Origin: Roseibium aggregatum IAM 12614
GTDB taxonomy: Bacteria; Pseudomonadota; Alphaproteobacteria; Rhizobiales; Stappiaceae
Length of the DNA stretch: 64,000 bases
Assembly: GCF_000168975.1 (NCBI RefSeq)
Contig: NZ_AAUW01000002.1
Coordinates: 186,001 to 250,000, forward strand
Reading direction: 5' to 3'
Numbering within the stretch: position 1 is the stretch's first letter; every line of letters starts with the position of its first letter. Below the pieces are notes generated by a model, which was not told the origin of the DNA, did not search any database, and saw nothing but the letters and a program-made list of their open reading frames with translations. The position numbers were made by a program, and so were the translations under genes. Of this stretch, positions 21,846-30,581 are shown piece after piece.

Positions 21846-22157
21846 CTATTCACCCGCGGTCTTTTCCTGAAGCTTCTCCTGCCACTTGGCACATTTTGCC
21901 GCCATCAGCCGGTTAAGCTCAGCCTCGAACTCTTCCTTGCTCGCAGACGCCTGCGCCAGAACACTGAGAGCAACAATGGCAGCATCGGCGGCTTCCTCGC
22001 GCACGTCCGCCAGTGTCTGCTTCTTGTATTCGCTGCCCGGCGCCTTCGTCGCTGAAAGCACAGCCTGCGCCAGTTCCCCGGCCTCTTCCGCCAGCTTGAG
22101 CGCCCGCTCCTGCAGGGTTTTCGGGTCTTTTTGCGTCAGCTCGAAGATATTGAACAT
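21846..22157 (-). CDS. MazG-like nucleotide pyrophosphohydrolase
   Basis: A 103-residue all-alpha protein with the acidic metal-binding pattern of the MazG/HisE superfamily: EEAGE at 24-28 and EEAAD at 54-58. Members hydrolyse (d)NTPs or phosphoribosyl-ATP to monophosphate and pyrophosphate, usually for house-cleaning. HisE is possible by fold but nothing nearby belongs to histidine synthesis. It lies between yebC and the TSUP gene, on the yebC strand. Confidence 0.8.
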   Translation of the reverse strand: MFNIFELTQKDPKTLQERALKLAEEAGELAQAVLSATKAPGSEYKKQTLADVREEAADAAIVALSVLAQASASKEEFEAELNRLMAAKCAKWQEKLQEKTAGE

Positions 22158-22205
22158 CTGATCGGTTACCCTTCTTCAGTGAAGACTCAAACCCTTGTCC
22201 TCCAA

Positions 22206-22236
22206 AACAAAAAAAACCCGGCAAGACCGGGGTTTT
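22206..22236 (-). terminator. Rho-independent terminator of yebC
   Basis: A 9-bp stem with one bulge (from 22213 to 22236) followed on the minus strand by T8, 22 bp past the yebC stop. Confidence 0.8.
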
Positions 22237-22257
22237 CAAAGTCATGTCCTGAAGACG

Positions 22258-23004
22258 TCAGGACGCCAGCGACGCCATGGTTTCTTCATCAACATCGAAG
22301 TTGGAGTAGACGTTCTGGACGTCGTCGTCGTCTTCCAGCATGTCGATGAGTTTCATCATGGTCTGGGCCTTGTCGGCATTGACCGGTGTCAGGTTCTGCG
22401 GCTTCCAGATGATCTTGGTCGAATCCGCTTCGCCCAGCGCCTTTTCAAGGGCAGCGGAGACATCGTTCAGGTCTTCGAAGGCGGTGTAGATCGTATGGCC
22501 GCTCTCGTCGGACTGGACGTCTTCCGCGCCAGCTTCGATTGCCGCTTCCAGAACAGCGTCGGCTTCACCGGCTTCCGGCTTGTAGATGATCTCGCCAACC
22601 CGGTCGAACATGAAGGACACCGAACCGGTTTCCCCAAGTGACCCGCCGCATTTGGTGAAATAGGAGCGGATGTTGGAGGCGGAGCGGTTGCGGTTGTCTG
22701 TCAGGGCTTCGACGACTACGGCAACGCCCGCCGGGCCATAGCCTTCGTAGCGGACTTCTTCATAGTTGTCGTCGTCACCGGACTGGGACTTGTTGATCGC
22801 CCGCTGGATGTTTTCCTTCGGCATGGACTGGGCCTTGGCGTTCTGGACGGCAAGGCGAAGGCGCGGGTTGGAATCCGGATCCGGGTCGCCCATCTTCGCA
22901 GCGACGGTGATTTCCTTGGACAGCTTGGAGAACATCTTGGAGCGGGCCGCGTCCTGGCGTCCCTTGCGGTGCATGATGTTCTTGAATTTTGAATGGCCTG
23001 CCAT
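22258..23004 (-). CDS. yebC: YebC/PmpR-family transcriptional or translational regulator
   Basis: The 248-residue protein starts with the family signature [20 protein letters not shown] and keeps the usual length and three-domain pattern. YebC proteins bind nucleic acid; roles reported include transcription regulation and, more recently, relief of ribosome stalling. The ATG at 23004 was preferred to an upstream in-frame one because it gives the universal MAGHS start with AGAAGAG upstream. yebC beside ruvCAB is a classical linkage; here a MazG-like gene and a TSUP gene intervene. Confidence 0.96.
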   Translation of the reverse strand: MAGHSKFKNIMHRKGRQDAARSKMFSKLSKEITVAAKMGDPDPDSNPRLRLAVQNAKAQSMPKENIQRAINKSQSGDDDNYEEVRYEGYGPAGVAVVVEALTDNRNRSASNIRSYFTKCGGSLGETGSVSFMFDRVGEIIYKPEAGEADAVLEAAIEAGAEDVQSDESGHTIYTAFEDLNDVSAALEKALGEADSTKIIWKPQNLTPVNADKAQTMMKLIDMLEDDDDVQNVYSNFDVDEETMASLAS

Positions 23005-23103
23005 GGCTCTTCTCGGTTCTTTACAGGTGATGTCAGTGAAAACTGCGCCGCTTATAGGCAACTTGCCCCGGAAAATCCAGCGCAGAGAAAATCTCGCCGG
23101 CGC

Positions 23104-23934
23104 TCAGCCCCCGTTCGGCCAGAAGGACGGGATCACGGGTTCCAGACGTCCACCGATCCTGAGCGGTGCGATTTGCTCGGCAAGTCCCGTGCGGTCGTCG
23201 GTCTCGATGGCAACGCCGCAGATCGTGGCATCCCCGGTTGCCGGCGTGAACCGGGAGCTCGGAATCTTGCGCTGGAACCGGTTGACCGGCTCTTCCTTGT
23301 CCATGCCCAGCACGCTGTCATATGCCCCGCACATGCCCGCGTCCGACATGTAGGCCGTGCCGTTTTCCAGGATCTGGTGATCGGCGGTCGGCACATGGGT
23401 ATGCGTGCCCACGACGAGACTGACCCGGCCGTCCAGAAAATGGCCCATGGCCTGTTTCTCGCTGGTGGCTTCGGCATGCATGTCAACGATGATCGCATCG
23501 GCCACATCGCCAAGCGGACACCCGTTGATGACGTTGTCGATGGCGGCGAAGGGATCGTCGAGCGCGTCCATATAGACCCGCCCCATCACGTTGGCGACCA
23601 TCACCCGCGCGCCGTTCCTGGCCGTGAACAGATGCGCGCCGCGACCAGGCGTTCCGGAGGGATAGTTCACCGGGCGAAGCAGCCGGTCCTGCCGTTCGAT
23701 ATAGACCAGCGTGTCGCGCTGGTCCCAGACGTGATTGCCGGTGGTCACCACGTCGGCCCCGGCGTCCAAGACATCCTGCAGGATCGTTTCGGTGATTCCG
23801 AATCCGGACGCGGCATTCTCGCCGTTGACGATCACGAAATCGAGCCGGTTGCTTTCCACAAGCTCCGGCAATTGCTCAATGACGGCGGTCCGGCCCACGC
23901 GGCCAACAAGATCGCCCAGAAACAGAATACGCAT
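23104..23934 (-). CDS. YmdB-type metallophosphoesterase (TIGR00282 family)
   Basis: A 276-residue calcineurin-like phosphoesterase with metal-ligand motifs GDLVGRVGR (6-14), NGENAASG, TTGNHVWD and the His-rich VGTHTHVPTADH. Characterised relatives such as Bacillus YmdB hydrolyse cyclic nucleotides and affect RNA turnover; the substrate here is unknown. It lies between fau and yebC on the same strand, 43 bp from fau, likely co-transcribed with it. Confidence 0.9.
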   Translation of the reverse strand: MRILFLGDLVGRVGRTAVIEQLPELVESNRLDFVIVNGENAASGFGITETILQDVLDAGADVVTTGNHVWDQRDTLVYIERQDRLLRPVNYPSGTPGRGAHLFTARNGARVMVANVMGRVYMDALDDPFAAIDNVINGCPLGDVADAIIVDMHAEATSEKQAMGHFLDGRVSLVVGTHTHVPTADHQILENGTAYMSDAGMCGAYDSVLGMDKEEPVNRFQRKIPSSRFTPATGDATICGVAIETDDRTGLAEQIAPLRIGGRLEPVIPSFWPNGG

Positions 23935-23977
23935 ATATCCTCACTGGGCGGCCTGCTTCCGGCTCTCAAATTCGCCG

Positions 23978-24556
23978 TCACCCGAACGCCCGGTACCCCT
24001 GCTCGGTCAGAATTCCATTCAACGGCTTGTCATGCGCTTCAGAAGGGACGTGGTCAACCTCCTGCACGGAAAACGCAAGCCCGATGCACAAAAGGGGACC
24101 GGACTGTTGCAGCTTCGCAATTGTCGTGTCGTAAAAAGCCTTGCCGTAACCGATGCGCGTGCCCCTGCCGTCAAAGCCGGCAAGCGGCATCAGAAGAACG
24201 TCCGGCCGCACCTCCTCGGACGACGGGCCCGGTTCCGACGTGCCGAAACCGGCGGAGACCAGTTCCGTATCCCGTTCCAGGCGGCGAAAGATGAGGCTCG
24301 GGCCGGTCATCACGGGCAGACACAGAGGATGCCCAAGCTGGCGCAGGCGATCCATCAACGGACGCGGATCGATTTCGTCCCGGATCGGCCAGAACCCGGC
24401 GACCACCGCTCCCGCAGGCAATGGCAGATCCTCGGCATGATCAGAGAGCTGGAGGCTGAATTCGATCCGCTCGACCACCGGCATCGCCTTGCGGCGGGCC
24501 AGTACATCCTTGCGGAGCTTGTCTTTTTCGGCAGCGATGGAGGAAAGGTCGGTCAT
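23978..24556 (-). CDS. 5-formyltetrahydrofolate cyclo-ligase
   Basis: Converts 5-formyl-THF to 5,10-methenyl-THF with ATP, recycling a folate storage form. The 192-residue protein contains the N-terminal KDKLRKDVLARRKAM and the signature GFDGRGTRIGYGKAFYD. It sits directly downstream of the probable 6S RNA and zapA, the widespread zapA-ssrS-ygfA (fau) arrangement. Confidence 0.95.
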   Translation of the reverse strand: MTDLSSIAAEKDKLRKDVLARRKAMPVVERIEFSLQLSDHAEDLPLPAGAVVAGFWPIRDEIDPRPLMDRLRQLGHPLCLPVMTGPSLIFRRLERDTELVSAGFGTSEPGPSSEEVRPDVLLMPLAGFDGRGTRIGYGKAFYDTTIAKLQQSGPLLCIGLAFSVQEVDHVPSEAHDKPLNGILTEQGYRAFG

Positions 24557-24619
24557 GGGGCCTCGAACTGAATGGATCGGCCCGCGTCCGGAAAAGGAAC
24601 GTGCAGCCGCCCGACCGTT

Positions 24620-24785
24620 GGATTTGCAATCCCGGGAAACCTACTATGTAGGTGGGCGCCGTTTGCAACGGACCACGGCCCAGCGCAGGGACAGCTCCCA
24701 AGGGAATGCGTAAGGCCCCGGGGATAATGTTCCTGACGTATCGGGCAGCCGCAAGTACCGCATATAGTCCGGTGCAGCCGCAATT
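24620..24785 (-). ncRNA. ssrS: Probable 6S RNA
   Basis: The region between zapA and the 5-formyl-THF cyclo-ligase has no credible frame but is structured on the minus strand. Short complementary segments suggest the long, interrupted 6S-like rod with a central bubble: the GCCC and CAGG segments around 24750 face GGGC and CCTG around 24685, and TTGCGG faces CCGTTGCAA. The 3' part contains a small hairpin, ACCTAC-ATA-GTAGGT (24638-24652). Position between zapA and fau is the classical ssrS locus. Ends are estimated from the pairing. 6S RNA binds sigma-70 RNA polymerase in stationary phase. Confidence 0.75.
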
Positions 24786-24841
24786 ACCAGTGCGGCATGA
24801 ATTTCATCACAAACGAAGTATCTGAAACGCTCCGCCGTCAG

Positions 24842-24979
24842 CCCGGGCGAACGTAGTGAGACCCGCAGCCTACTCGCTGGACACCTTGCTGACGCAGCCA
24901 ATGGGTCCTTGGGACATCCCGCGCAATGTCGACACTCTGGAAACGAGTACTCCCCGGATCTGCGCTGCGTTTGCCCGGG
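24842..24979. repeat. Inverted-repeat element, copy A
   Basis: A 138-bp stretch bounded by complementary ends: CCCGGGCGAACG (24842-24853) pairs with CGTTTGCCCGGG (24968-24979) over 12 positions with one G-T. An inner pair TACTCG (24871-24876) and CGAGTA (24944-24949) nests inside. The segment CTCTGGAAACGAGTA and the left segment ending GCCTACTCGC recur at 46.9-47.05 kb. No gene is visible within it. It may be a MITE/REP-type element. Confidence 0.55.
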
Positions 24980-25065
24980 GGACGCTGTGGCTGTCAGTTA
25001 TTCAATTGGCGATGAGAAAAGACAGAATGCCCGCCAGGACAATGCCGCCGGACCGACAAGTCGCC

Positions 25066-25446
25066 TCAGGCGTTGTCCTGGGTTCGCAAACTCTTGGACA
25101 GGCCGTCCGCGAGGCTTTCGATGCGTGCTGCGGCTGTGTTGACCGCCCGCGACAGCTCTTCCTCGTTCTGGCTCATGTTGTCGAGCGCGGCCACCTGCTG
25201 TTTCCTGGCGTCGGCCAGTTGCTCTTCAAGCCCGGCGACCTTGCGCTCCAGCTCCGAAAGCTGGTCGGCCGCCATGATTCCGGCCATCACCGTCAGGCGC
25301 TGGTCGCCGATTTCGCCGAAGGCCCCTCTCAGGTCGTTGATCCAGCCATCGAAGCGCGCGGCAAGACCCATCAGGCGTTCTTCCTCGCCATCATCGCAGG
25401 CCATGCGGAAGGATTTGCCGTTGATGGTAACGGTGATTTGAGCCAT
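25066..25446 (-). CDS. zapA: Cell division protein ZapA
   Basis: ZapA bundles FtsZ filaments at the division ring. The 126 residues have the N-terminal ZapA globular domain (MAQITVTINGKSFRM; GEEERLMGLAARFD) and a long C-terminal coiled coil (~60-115). It is 6 bp downstream of a small coiled-coil DUF4164 gene, a common alphaproteobacterial pair, and upstream of the 6S RNA locus. Confidence 0.94.
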   Translation of the reverse strand: MAQITVTINGKSFRMACDDGEEERLMGLAARFDGWINDLRGAFGEIGDQRLTVMAGIMAADQLSELERKVAGLEEQLADARKQQVAALDNMSQNEEELSRAVNTAAARIESLADGLSKSLRTQDNA

Positions 25447-25452
25447 TTGCGC

Positions 25453-25749
25453 CTAGCCTCCGTGCGCGTCGAGCACGCTGCGAATGGTTTCCATCGCCGA
25501 GACGAGCCGCCGGGACACATCCCGGTTGGCTTCTTCCAGCCGCGAAGCCCGGGCTTCGCTTTCATCGAGTGAGGCTGCCAGTTGGGAGCGGTCTTCGCCG
25601 AGCCGCTGCAAATCGTCCTGAAGGGCGTTCAGCGACCTGTCTGCGTCAAGGCGCCGCTGGACAGCCGCTTCGAGACTACCGACGGCTTTGTCCAGACGCT
25701 TTACCGCATCGGACAGGCTGGTCTTTTCCATGCAGTCGACATCCGCCAT
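25453..25749 (-). CDS. DUF4164 small coiled-coil protein
   Basis: A 98-residue, almost entirely helical protein of heptad-like charged repeats (LDKAVGSLEAAV, DDLQRLGEDRSQL, SRLEEANRDVSRRL). It fits the DUF4164 family, which is found upstream of zapA in Rhizobiales. No biochemical role is established; the operon with zapA suggests a division-associated coiled coil, by inference. An ATG six codons downstream (MEKTSLSD) is an alternative start. Confidence 0.85.
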   Translation of the reverse strand: MADVDCMEKTSLSDAVKRLDKAVGSLEAAVQRRLDADRSLNALQDDLQRLGEDRSQLAASLDESEARASRLEEANRDVSRRLVSAMETIRSVLDAHGG

Positions 25750-26103
25750 TAATTACGTCGTCCCAATCGTTCTTCTGTGGCGGTCCGCCCATTCCTTCCT
25801 AGGTCAGACTGGAGATTTGGCGCTTTCGACCCTGGAGTGCTGCTCAAATAACGGGCATTTCAGACAATGCGCGGCAAAGCACGTTTCATGGCGAAAAAGC
25901 AAATCTTTGTTAGAGCGCCGAGCTTAGGCACCGCAACTTCTCTCAGTCAATGCCAGCATTGGCAGAATCCTCAACTCTATAACGCGCGGTCGAAAAAATT
26001 CTTCCCCTGCAGTGCCCTCAAAAGACCCCAAGCAGCTTTATTGACTCGGGTGCGGTTCCTGATATTTGTCTGGCGCTTGTTCGAGATTGACGAAAGTTAA
26101 ATC
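25750..26103. promoter_or_regulatory. Divergent intergenic region upstream of DUF4164-zapA and tkt
   Basis: 354 bp between diverging genes, so it should hold both promoters. A perfect palindrome CAATGC-CA-GCATTG (25948-25961) about 145 bp before the tkt start is the only site-like sequence I see; it could be an operator for tkt, but this is untested. No terminator or RNA is recognisable. Confidence 0.4.
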
Positions 26104-28173
26104 ATGAGCAGCGCACCTCAGAACAACCTTGCCGGGCTCCCTGCTGCGGCCAAGGGGGGCTCCAAAGCAAGCAACGGGACGACGATGACCGATCTTGATA
26201 AACACCAGCGCATGGCAAATGCGATCCGCTTTCTTGCCATCGATGCCGTGGAAAAGGCTAATTCCGGTCACCCAGGCCTGCCGATGGGCGCTGCGGATAT
26301 CGCGACAGTTCTTTTCACCGAATTCCTGAAATTCGATCCGACCGCCCCGAACTGGGCCGACCGCGACCGCTTCGTTCTGTCCGCCGGCCACGGCTCCATG
26401 CTGCTTTACAGCCTGCTGTATCTGCTCGGCTATGAAGATTTCTCTCTCGACGAGCTGAAGAATTTCCGCCAGCTCGGCGCACGCACCGCCGGCCACCCGG
26501 AATACGGCCACGGCGCCGGCATCGAGACCACCACCGGCCCGCTCGGCCAGGGCCTGGGCAATGCGGTCGGCATGGCGATTGCCGAGCGCCTGCAGTCTAC
26601 CCGCTTCGGTGAAGATCTTGTCGATCACTACACCTATGTGCTGGCCGGTGACGGCTGCCTCATGGAAGGCATCAGCCAGGAAGCCCTGACGTTGGCAGGC
26701 CACCTGAAACTCAACAAGCTGATCGTCATCTGGGACAACAACGGCATTTCCATCGACGGCAAGGTCGAGATCACCGATTCCACCGATCAGCAGGCCCGCT
26801 TTGCTGCTTCTGGCTGGAACACGCTCAGCGTCGACGGTCACGATCCGGTTGCCATTTCCGCGGCCATCCGCCAGGCCCAGGCCAGCGACCGCCCGACCCT
26901 GATCGCGGCCAAGACCACCATCGGTTTCGGCGCGCCGAACAAGTCCGGCACCGCAAAGGTCCATGGCTCGCCGCTTGGCGCCGAGGAGATTTCCCTCACC
27001 CGTGCCGCACTCAACTGGCCACATGCAGCGTTTGAGGTTCCGAGCGACATTCTGGACGCCTGGCGCATCGCCGGCCTGCGCTCCGCTCAGGCTCACAAGG
27101 ACTGGCAGAAGCGTTTTGCCGAGGCCGATGCCGAGACCCGTGCCGAATTCGAACGCCGCAACCGTGGCGACCTGCCGGCCGGCTTCAGCAAGGCCGTTCA
27201 GGACTACAAGAAAAAGCTCGCCGACGAACAGCCGACCATGGCGACCCGCAAGGCGTCTGAAGCAGTCCTGACCGTCATCAACGAAGTTGTGCCGGAAACC
27301 ATCGGCGGCTCCGCCGACCTGACCGGTTCCAACAATACCAAGACCTCGCAGACCGTACCGGTTACCCCGGACGATTTCTCCGGCCGTTACATTCACTACG
27401 GCATTCGCGAGCACGGCATGGCGGCAGCCATGAACGGCATGGCTCTGCACGGCGGTCTGATCCCCTACTCCGGCGGCTTCCTGATCTTCTCCGATTACTG
27501 CCGTCCGTCGATCCGCCTCGCAGCGCTCATGGGCCAGCGGGTCATCCATGTCATGACCCACGATTCCATCGGCCTTGGCGAAGATGGTCCGACCCACCAG
27601 CCGGTGGAGCATTTCGCCGCCCTGCGTGCGATCCCGAACCTGACGTTCTTCCGCCCGGCCGACATCACCGAGACGCTTGAGTGCTGGCAGCTTTCGCTGG
27701 AAAACCGCGACGGACCGTCGGTCCTGGCTCTGACCCGTCAGAACCTGCCGTCGCTGCGCAAGAGCTATGAGGAAGACAACCTCTGCGCCAGAGGCGCCTA
27801 TGTTCTGATCGACAGCGACGAGGACGCGGCCGTCACGATTTTCGCGACCGGTTCGGAAGTCGAGATCGCCGTCGACGCGCACAAGGACATGAGCGCGGCC
27901 GGCATTGCCGTGCGCGTGGTTTCCGTGCCGTCGTTCGAACTGTTCGAAGCTCAATCCGACGACTACAAGGCCGCCGTCATCGGCAACAGCCCGGTCAAGA
28001 TTGCGATCGAAGCTGGCATCCGCATGGGCTGGGACCACTTTATCGGTTCCGATGGCATCTTTGTCGGCATGACCGGCTTCGGCGCCAGCGCTCCTTACAA
28101 GGAGCTCTACGAACATTTCGGTATCACGGCGGATGCCGTGGTCGCAGCCGCCAAGGCAAAGCTCGGCGCTTAA
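26104..28173 (+). CDS. tkt: Transketolase
   Basis: TPP enzyme that moves two-carbon units between sugar phosphates in the pentose phosphate (and Calvin-type) pathway. The 689 residues have three domains: the PP domain with [27 protein letters not shown] and the TPP motif [13 protein letters not shown]; the Pyr domain with the catalytic Glu in [14 protein letters not shown]; and the C-terminal domain. The ATG at 26104 has a modest GAAAG; an ATG at 26185 ([13 protein letters not shown]) is equally plausible and would remove a 27-residue low-complexity extension. It heads the tkt-gap-pgk-fba run of central carbon metabolism genes. Confidence 0.96.
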   Translation: MSSAPQNNLAGLPAAAKGGSKASNGTTMTDLDKHQRMANAIRFLAIDAVEKANSGHPGLPMGAADIATVLFTEFLKFDPTAPNWADRDRFVLSAGHGSMLLYSLLYLLGYEDFSLDELKNFRQLGARTAGHPEYGHGAGIETTTGPLGQGLGNAVGMAIAERLQSTRFGEDLVDHYTYVLAGDGCLMEGISQEALTLAGHLKLNKLIVIWDNNGISIDGKVEITDSTDQQARFAASGWNTLSVDGHDPVAISAAIRQAQASDRPTLIAAKTTIGFGAPNKSGTAKVHGSPLGAEEISLTRAALNWPHAAFEVPSDILDAWRIAGLRSAQAHKDWQKRFAEADAETRAEFERRNRGDLPAGFSKAVQDYKKKLADEQPTMATRKASEAVLTVINEVVPETIGGSADLTGSNNTKTSQTVPVTPDDFSGRYIHYGIREHGMAAAMNGMALHGGLIPYSGGFLIFSDYCRPSIRLAALMGQRVIHVMTHDSIGLGEDGPTHQPVEHFAALRAIPNLTFFRPADITETLECWQLSLENRDGPSVLALTRQNLPSLRKSYEEDNLCARGAYVLIDSDEDAAVTIFATGSEVEIAVDAHKDMSAAGIAVRVVSVPSFELFEAQSDDYKAAVIGNSPVKIAIEAGIRMGWDHFIGSDGIFVGMTGFGASAPYKELYEHFGITADAVVAAAKAKLGA

Positions 28174-28185
28174 TCGAAATCAATT

Positions 28186-28266
28186 CCCGGCACCAAGACT
28201 TCCTCCTATGGTGCCGGGACTTCGAGCACGAATGTGCTCATCAATCGACCACACTAAGTGGTTTTT
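28186..28266 (+). ncRNA. Three-hairpin 3' region between tkt and gap with terminator
   Basis: Right after tkt come a 10-bp perfect stem (28186-28195 with 28209-28218) whose 13-nt loop contains TTCCTCCT, a 6-bp hairpin (28224-28229 with 28234-28239, loop GAAT), and a 5-bp hairpin (28248-28252 with 28258-28262) followed by T5. The last is a weak terminator. The first loop exposes an anti-Shine-Dalgarno sequence, a feature of several alphaproteobacterial sRNAs. It could be simply the tkt 3' end, or a 3'-UTR-derived sRNA. Confidence 0.5.
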
Positions 28267-28316
28267 AAATCGGTTTAGCCCCTTGAAAGGCACACCGAAG
28301 ATTGCGGGAGTGGATT

Positions 28317-29327
28317 ATGGTAACCAAGGTAGCAATCAATGGATTTGGACGTATCGGCCGCAACGTGCTGCGCGCCATTGTCGAATCCGGCCGCACCGAC
28401 ATCGAAGTCGTTGCGATCAACGACCTCGGCCCGGTCGAGACCAACGCGCATCTGCTGCGCTACGACAGCGTGCACGGCAGGTTCCCGGCAGAGGTCAAGG
28501 TCGACGGCGACACCATTTCCGTCGGTGGCGGCAAGCCGATCAAGGTAACCGCGATCCGTGACCCGAAGGAACTGCCCTGGGGCGAACTCGGCGTTGAAAT
28601 CGCCATGGAATGCACCGGCATCTTCACCGCCAAGGAAAAGGCGTCCATGCATCTGGAAGCCGGCGCCAAGCGCGTTCTGGTCTCCGCTCCGGCCGACGGT
28701 GCCGACAAGACCATCGTCTACGGCGTCAACCACGATGCCCTGACCGCAAACGACCTGGTCGTTTCCAACGCATCCTGCACCACCAACTGCCTGTCCCCGG
28801 TCGCCTATGTGCTGAACGAAGCCATCGGCATCGAAAAGGGCTTCATGACGACGATCCATTCGTACACAGGTGACCAGCCGACCCTGGACACCATGCACAA
28901 GGATCTCTACCGCGCCCGCGCTGCGGCCATGTCCATGATCCCGACCTCGACCGGCGCCGCAAAGGCCGTTGGCCTGGTGCTGCCGGACCTGGCCGGCAAG
29001 ATGGATGGTGTCGCCATCCGCGTTCCGACCCCGAACGTTTCCGTGGTCGACCTGAACTTCATTGCAAAGCGCGACACCACCGTTGAGGAAATCAACGAAG
29101 CCATCAAGGCAGCCGCCAACGGCAAGCTGAAGGGCGTTCTCGGCTACACCGAAGACAAGCTGGTTTCCATGGACTTCAACCATGACAGCCACTCCTCGGT
29201 CTTCCATTGCGACCAGACCAAGGTCATGGACGGCACCTTCGTGCGTATCCTGTCCTGGTACGACAACGAATGGGGCTTCTCCAACCGCATGGCCGACACG
29301 GCCGTGGCAATGGCAAAGCTCATCTGA
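28317..29327 (+). CDS. gap: Glyceraldehyde-3-phosphate dehydrogenase, type I
   Basis: Oxidative phosphorylation of glyceraldehyde-3-phosphate to 1,3-bisphosphoglycerate with NAD(P). The 336 residues show the Rossmann start [12 protein letters not shown], the active-site SNASCTTNC with Cys154, His181 in [11 protein letters not shown] and the C-terminal [16 protein letters not shown] at 33-36 suggests NAD preference. I use the ATG at 28317, preceded by GGGAG at ideal spacing. It is followed by a strong terminator, so it is transcribed apart from pgk. Confidence 0.97.
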   Translation: MVTKVAINGFGRIGRNVLRAIVESGRTDIEVVAINDLGPVETNAHLLRYDSVHGRFPAEVKVDGDTISVGGGKPIKVTAIRDPKELPWGELGVEIAMECTGIFTAKEKASMHLEAGAKRVLVSAPADGADKTIVYGVNHDALTANDLVVSNASCTTNCLSPVAYVLNEAIGIEKGFMTTIHSYTGDQPTLDTMHKDLYRARAAAMSMIPTSTGAAKAVGLVLPDLAGKMDGVAIRVPTPNVSVVDLNFIAKRDTTVEEINEAIKAAANGKLKGVLGYTEDKLVSMDFNHDSHSSVFHCDQTKVMDGTFVRILSWYDNEWGFSNRMADTAVAMAKLI

Positions 29328-29338
29328 TTGTTGCCTTT

Positions 29339-29369
29339 AAAAGACGCCGGTTCATCCGGCGTCTTTTTT
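29339..29369 (+). terminator. Rho-independent terminator of gap
   Basis: A 12-bp perfect stem (29339-29350 with 29356-29367, 5-nt loop) ending in T6, 12 bp past the gap stop. Confidence 0.93.
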
Positions 29370-29492
29370 GTCGGCTCGGGTGCCAAGTCCAACAACACCG
29401 CGACACGATTCTCATTTCAGGCATAGCTCCAGGGCAAAGGTCATGTAGACTGGAACTGCAGACACGTGCAGTTCAATCCTGGAGACGCCGTC

Positions 29493-29681
29493 ATGACCGC
29501 CTTACTGGTCATTCTTGGGTCGTTGTTCGCGGTGGGTTGCCTGGTGGGTTTCGGCTTCTATTGGGTCGACATGAAGAGGGACAATGAAAGGTTCCCTTCA
29601 GATCGGGACACGGAGCCTGACCTTGGCACCCCCGGCAACGACATCTTGCGAAAGCCGGACTTTCCGGCCAGAAATTCCTGA
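29493..29681 (+). CDS. 62-aa single-helix membrane protein
   Basis: A small protein of unknown function: an N-terminal transmembrane helix (~2-24, with GFGFYWVD at its end) followed by a charged, disordered tail rich in Asp, Arg and Pro. The ATG at 29493 is preceded by GGAG with good spacing. Its helix resembles that of the next gene (MT-L...F/G...GFYxV), suggesting they are tandem duplicates. It lies between the gap terminator and a LysE-family exporter. No similarity to a named family is recognised. Confidence 0.65.
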   Translation: MTALLVILGSLFAVGCLVGFGFYWVDMKRDNERFPSDRDTEPDLGTPGNDILRKPDFPARNS

Positions 29682-29715
29682 CAACATTTCTGATACGAAT
29701 TGAAGGATCTGAACC

Positions 29716-29889
29716 ATGACCACTCTGGCCTTTTTGTTCGGATTTATTGTGCTGATCGGCGTCGGCTTCTATTTCGTCGAGCGGTCGAAAGAACGCTCCG
29801 CAAGAAACACCAGAGGGAGCTGGCAGCCGGAAGTGGATGGCAAAAAGTCCCAAACGATGGCCAACCTGCAAACACCGCCCGATCGATAG
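29716..29889 (+). CDS. 57-aa single-helix membrane protein, tandem partner
   Basis: The frame encodes MTTLAFLFGFIVLIGVGFYF, a single transmembrane helix, then a basic and polar tail (residues 21-57). AAGGA precedes the ATG at 29716. Length, topology and the GVGFYFVERSKERS junction resemble the 62-aa protein 34 bp upstream (GFGFYWVDMKRDNE). It ends 40 bp before a LysE exporter, so the three may be co-transcribed. Function unknown. Confidence 0.65.
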   Translation: MTTLAFLFGFIVLIGVGFYFVERSKERSARNTRGSWQPEVDGKKSQTMANLQTPPDR

Positions 29890-29929
29890 CTCTCCCGAGA
29901 CGCCTCTTTTCCTTTCCGGAGTTCCCAGC

Positions 29930-30553
29930 TTGCTCGAACTGCTAACTGTCATTTCGCTGACCGTCGTGGTCGCAATCGTTCCCGGGCCTGACTTTGCCGT
30001 CGTCCTTCGCAACGCTCTCATTGGCGGACGTCTCGCCGGCATCATGACTGCGCTCGGCATCGCGCTGGCGCTCGGCGTCCATGTCACCTACGCACTGGCG
30101 GGCATCGGCCTGATCGTTTCCCAGTCGATCCTGCTTTTCAACGCGCTGAAGCTGATCGGCGCGGCCTACCTCGTTTTCCTGGGCGTCACCATGTACCGCA
30201 CGGCCTCGAAGGAGATGCCTGCCGATGGTGCCATGTCCGGCATGTCGCCCTTCCGCGCGCTCCGCTGGGGGTTTTTCACCAATGTGACCAATCCGAAGGC
30301 AACCATGTTCGCCCTCTCGGTTTTCCTTCAGGTGACGTCTCCCGCAACGCCGCTCTGGACCCAGATTGGCTACGGCGTGATCATGGCCGGGGGTGTGTTC
30401 CTGTGGTTCGTGCTGGTTACCGTCTTCTTCACGCTGCCTGCCGTGCGCCTCAAGTTCATGCGCGCCAAGCTCTGGATGGAGCGCTCTTTCGGCATTCTGC
30501 TGACCTTGTTCGGCATCGGCATCGCCGTTTCCACCAACTCCAGCCGTCCCTGA
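29930..30553 (+). CDS. LysE-family amino acid / metabolite exporter
   Basis: A 207-residue membrane protein with about six helices and the family signature [18 protein letters not shown] near the N-terminus, plus [13 protein letters not shown]. LysE/RhtB proteins export amino acids and related metabolites; the substrate is unknown. The best start is a TTG at 29930 with CCGGAG eight bases upstream: this places the protein at its usual N-terminus, whereas the in-frame extension to 29837 overlaps the preceding small gene. pgk follows 28 bp later. Confidence 0.87.
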   Translation: MLELLTVISLTVVVAIVPGPDFAVVLRNALIGGRLAGIMTALGIALALGVHVTYALAGIGLIVSQSILLFNALKLIGAAYLVFLGVTMYRTASKEMPADGAMSGMSPFRALRWGFFTNVTNPKATMFALSVFLQVTSPATPLWTQIGYGVIMAGGVFLWFVLVTVFFTLPAVRLKFMRAKLWMERSFGILLTLFGIGIAVSTNSSRP

Positions 30554-30581
30554 CGACAGGCATTTCCCAACAGGTGAACCA

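Noticed and set aside
26038..28116. 692-codon open frame opposite tkt, and similar long antisense frames opposite serA, serC, ftsH, gap and fba
   Set aside because: They are the third-position G/C shadows of strongly supported genes, with low-complexity Arg/His/Gly-rich translations and no family resemblance.
29837..29929. N-terminal extension of the LysE gene from 29837
   Set aside because: It overlaps the 57-aa gene, is not membrane-like, and lacks a ribosome-binding site; the TTG at 29930 has one and gives the family N-terminus.
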